15,414 nt of DNA, taken from NCBI GenBank assembly GCA_964419605.1, contig CAYQQM010000101.1, forward strand, positions 1-15,414. The letters run 5' to 3'. The notes beneath the pieces were generated by a model. That model was not told the origin of the DNA. It did not search any database and worked only from the letters and a program-made list of their open reading frames with translations. This document shows, in pieces, positions 13,561 through 15,414 of this stretch (position 1 is the first letter of the stretch; every line of letters begins with the position of its first letter). Made by a program: the position numbers and the translations under genes. This stretch comes from JABFXX01 sp964419605 (GTDB taxonomy: Bacteria; Myxococcota_A; Polyangia; Haliangiales; Haliangiaceae).

Positions 13561-14688
13561 TTACTTTGCCACGAGTGCGGACGTTTCGTTGGCGATGTCG
13601 CCGCTCCAGGTCTCCGAGTCCTTGGTGTCGGCGACGCCGCGAGCCGCCTGCTTGGCCTGGCGGGCTGCTCTCTGCCGATCGACGAGCTCGTGGTGGGTGG
13701 AGAAGTACGGCAGGCTCTTGCCGATTACCTCTGACAGACTGCCGAACTTGTGGTCGACCATGAATTTGCGCAAGTCGACAATGAGCTCCGAAATGATCTC
13801 GTAGCCGCGCAGCATCGCGCCGGTGCACACCTGCACCGTCGACGCGCCGACGAGAAAAAACTGCGCGGCGTCGAAACCGGTCTCAATGCCGCCAATGCCG
13901 CTCATCGCAATGGCGGGAACCGCTCGTGCCACTTCCATCACCTGGCGCAGGGCGATCGGCCGAACCGCCTGGCCGGAGTAGCCACCGGCAACGCTGTATC
14001 CCTCAACGGTCGGCATCGGCCGCAGAGTTTGCAGGTCGATTCCTGAAACGCACAGAATCGTGTTGATCATCGAAATGCCGTCGGCGCCTCCCTGCAGCGC
14101 AGCGCGAGCTGGCACCACAGGATCGGTCACGTTCGGAGTCATCTTGGCCCACACTGGAATCGTCGCGACCTGTTTGACCCACCCGCAGACTTCTTCGACG
14201 AGATCGGGATTTTGCCCCATCGCCATGCCCATGTTGCGCTCCGGCAAGCCGTGAGGGCACGACAAGTTGAGCTCAAAGCCATCGACGCCCGTGGCCTGGA
14301 CCTCGGTGACGATCTGCTGCCAAGCGGACTTGTTGTACTCCTCCATGATCGACGCGATCAGAATCTTGGTCGGATAGTGTTTTTTTAGCTGGCGCAGGTC
14401 ATCGAGCCAGTCGGCATACGGACGATCGCTGATCAACTCGATATTCTCGAACCCAACAACTTCATCGCCGGAGCGGCCGCGTAGCTTCGCGTAGCGCGGC
14501 GCCGTATTGATCACCTTCGAGGCGTCCAAAGAAAACGTTTTGCACACCATCCCTCCCCAACCGAGGTCGTAGCTGCGCGCGATGACCTTTCCATTCGTAC
14601 CGGGCGGCCCCGATGCCAGCACAAACGGATTGTCGAACTTCATGCCGTTGACGGTGATGGAAAGGTCGGTCATGGAAAGGTCGGTCAT
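13561..14688 (-). CDS. preA: Dihydropyrimidine dehydrogenase PreA-type subunit lacking the C-terminal ferredoxin domain
   Basis: The FMN-barrel subunit that reduces uracil or thymine to the dihydro form (or the reverse). The 375-residue sequence has NPFVLASGPPG (20-30), GGMVCKTF, the substrate loop NLSCPHGLPERNMG (141-154), AKMTPNVTD (181-189), GGADGISMINT, GGYSGQAVRPIALR and SGIGGIETGFDAAQFFLVGAS. This is the dihydropyrimidine dehydrogenase barrel, not class 1 PyrD. Known PreA proteins and animal DPD end with two 4Fe-4S motifs (CxxCxxC). Here the protein stops after LPYFSTHHELVDRQRAARQAK and a short tail with no cysteine cluster, and no PreT gene is in view. Met157 lies where I align the catalytic cysteine of mammalian DPD. 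It is the first gene of the operon. The start ATG (14688, with AGGGGG upstream) lies in a 15-bp tandem duplication, so the second ATG at 14673 is a possible start. Confidence 0.88.
   Translation of the reverse strand: MTDLSMTDLSITVNGMKFDNPFVLASGPPGTNGKVIARSYDLGWGGMVCKTFSLDASKVINTAPRYAKLRGRSGDEVVGFENIELISDRPYADWLDDLRQLKKHYPTKILIASIMEEYNKSAWQQIVTEVQATGVDGFELNLSCPHGLPERNMGMAMGQNPDLVEEVCGWVKQVATIPVWAKMTPNVTDPVVPARAALQGGADGISMINTILCVSGIDLQTLRPMPTVEGYSVAGGYSGQAVRPIALRQVMEVARAVPAIAMSGIGGIETGFDAAQFFLVGASTVQVCTGAMLRGYEIISELIVDLRKFMVDHKFGSLSEVIGKSLPYFSTHHELVDRQRAARQAKQAARGVADTKDSETWSGDIANETSALVAK
14659..14688 (-). repeat. 15-bp tandem duplication covering the preA start
   Basis: The 15-base unit ggaaaggtcggtcat (plus strand) occurs twice in direct tandem, at 14659-14673 and 14674-14688. 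On the minus strand each unit encodes M-T-D-L-S, so the protein begins MTDLSMTDLS and has two in-frame start codons, five codons apart. The copies are identical, which suggests a recent slippage event. The AGGGGG ribosome binding site precedes only the first copy. Confidence 0.9.
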
Positions 14689-14732
14689 GGCGCCCCCTGG
14701 CCTATTACAGCAGCTACCATGTCAACAAGGCA

Positions 14733-14746
14733 TCGGCGAACGCCGA
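14733..14746. promoter_or_regulatory. Dyad in the divergent preA/mmsA intergenic region
   Basis: tcggcg (14733-14738) and cgccga (14741-14746) form a perfect 6-bp inverted repeat around aa. It lies in the 92-base gap between the divergent preA operon and mmsA, 35 bases before the mmsA start, and is followed by gtttt. It could be an operator for a regulator of both transcripts or a small leader hairpin. No convincing -35/-10 pair was found around it, so the call is tentative. Confidence 0.25.
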
Positions 14747-14780
14747 GTTTTCCGAGATTAATGACGGGGGCTGGCGCAAC

Positions 14781-15414
14781 ATGACGACAAAAACGATTTC
14801 GCACTGGATCGACGGTAAGGAGTGGGAGGCCGGCGAACGAGTCGGCGACGTATGGAACCCCGCGACGGGGCAACCGCAAGCTCGCGTTGCCCTGGCGTCG
14901 ACAGCAACGATCGATGCTGCCGTCGAGTCCGCGTGGCAGGCGGCACAGCGATGGAGGCACGCGTCGATCGCCACCCGGACGAAGCTCCTCTTTGGGTTTC
15001 GCGAATTGGTCGCCAAACACGCCGAGGACATCGCCAGGCTGATCACGCTCGAGCACGGTAAGACCCGGGAAGACGCCCTCGGCGAAGTGCGACGTGGCCT
15101 CGAGATAGTCGAATTCGCGTGCGGCATTGCCGACCTCCAGAAAGGCGAATTTTCCGAAAATGTATCGACGGACGTCGATAGCTATTCGATTCGGCAACCA
15201 CTCGGCGTTGTGGCCGGCATTACCCCGTTTAATTTTCCGGCGATGGTGCCGATGTGGATGTTTCCGCTGGCGATCGCGTGCGGCAACGCGTTTGTGCTCA
15301 AGCCGAGCGAACGCGATCCTTCGGCTTCCATGTTGTGCGCGCAGCTGCTCGCCGATGCCGGAGCGCCACCCGGAGTCTTGAACGTCGTCCACGGCGACAA
15401 GGTGGCGGTCGATC
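14781..15414 (+). CDS. mmsA: Methylmalonate/malonate-semialdehyde dehydrogenase (CoA-acylating), N-terminal part
   Basis: The first 211 residues of an aldehyde dehydrogenase superfamily enzyme; the gene continues past the right edge, so the catalytic cysteine is not seen. Diagnostic segments are HWIDGKEW at the start, WNPATGQ (25-31), ITLEHGKTREDALGEVRRGLE (89-109), GITPFNFPAMVPMWMFPLAIACGN (146-169) and FVLKPSERDPS with the cofactor-binding lysine Lys174. The PMWMFPLAIACGN run is typical of MmsA and separates it from other aldehyde dehydrogenases. It converts malonate semialdehyde to acetyl-CoA, and methylmalonate semialdehyde to propionyl-CoA, with NAD+ and CoA. It is divergent from the preA operon by 92 bases and would complete the route begun by that operon. 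The ATG at 14781 is preceded by GGGGG about ten bases upstream. A seven-codon upstream frame (14761-14784) ends overlapping this start. Confidence 0.92.
   Translation, partial: MTTKTISHWIDGKEWEAGERVGDVWNPATGQPQARVALASTATIDAAVESAWQAAQRWRHASIATRTKLLFGFRELVAKHAEDIARLITLEHGKTREDALGEVRRGLEIVEFACGIADLQKGEFSENVSTDVDSYSIRQPLGVVAGITPFNFPAMVPMWMFPLAIACGNAFVLKPSERDPSASMLCAQLLADAGAPPGVLNVVHGDKVAVD

Noticed and set aside
14720..14725. TTGACA on the minus strand upstream of preA
   Set aside because: The nearest TATAAT-like sequence (taatag) is only about 12 bases downstream, too close, and at 17 bases the sequence is GC-rich.
14685..15392. A 235-codon minus-strand frame next to preA
   Set aside because: It is antisense to the clear MmsA coding sequence on the plus strand.
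1..15414. CRISPR arrays, tRNA or rRNA genes, insertion sequences and prophage genes
   Set aside because: I found no regularly spaced repeats, cloverleaf with conserved tRNA bases, rRNA signature, transposase or phage protein in the window.

Overview
This 15.4 kb window is gene-dense, GC-rich bacterial chromosome; no gap between genes exceeds about 130 bases. The likely source is a Myxococcota (deltaproteobacterial) organism. That rests on a large Ser/Thr kinase with one transmembrane helix and an Ala/Asp/Pro-rich linker, the high GC content with GC-rich third codon positions, and a palindromic intergenic repeat of a kind I recall from that phylum. No rRNA gene is present, so the assignment is an inference.

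Left part (1-5200, all minus strand): the 'str' translation operon reads rpsL - rpsG - fusA - tuf, with tuf running off the left edge. A membrane-anchored Ser/Thr protein kinase lies directly upstream of rpsL, in the place where rpoC often sits. EF-G here is unusually divergent for a str-operon copy.

Middle part (5200-9800): a set of singletons. A short conserved protein (+) and a 131-residue unknown protein (-) converge on a 135-bp palindromic repeat that supplies both stop codons. Next come a small membrane protein (+), a type I-like glutamine synthetase, a sigma-like glutathione S-transferase, a membrane-anchored dual-specificity phosphatase and an AHSA1/SRPBCC-domain protein (the last four all minus).

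Right part (9905-15414): a catabolic locus for reductive pyrimidine breakdown. A tight minus-strand operon encodes a PreA-type dihydropyrimidine dehydrogenase subunit, a nitrilase-fold beta-ureidopropionase, dihydropyrimidinase and beta-alanine:pyruvate aminotransferase. Methylmalonate/malonate-semialdehyde dehydrogenase is divergent on the plus strand and cut by the right edge. Together they would take uracil or thymine through dihydropyrimidine, carbamoyl-beta-amino acid and beta-alanine to malonate semialdehyde and acetyl-CoA (the methylated series to propionyl-CoA).

The most interesting points are the PreA protein, which lacks the C-terminal ferredoxin domain and has no PreT partner in view; the divergent EF-G with a changed decoding-site loop; and the palindromic repeat shared by two convergent stop codons. 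I see no CRISPR array, tRNA, insertion sequence or prophage.
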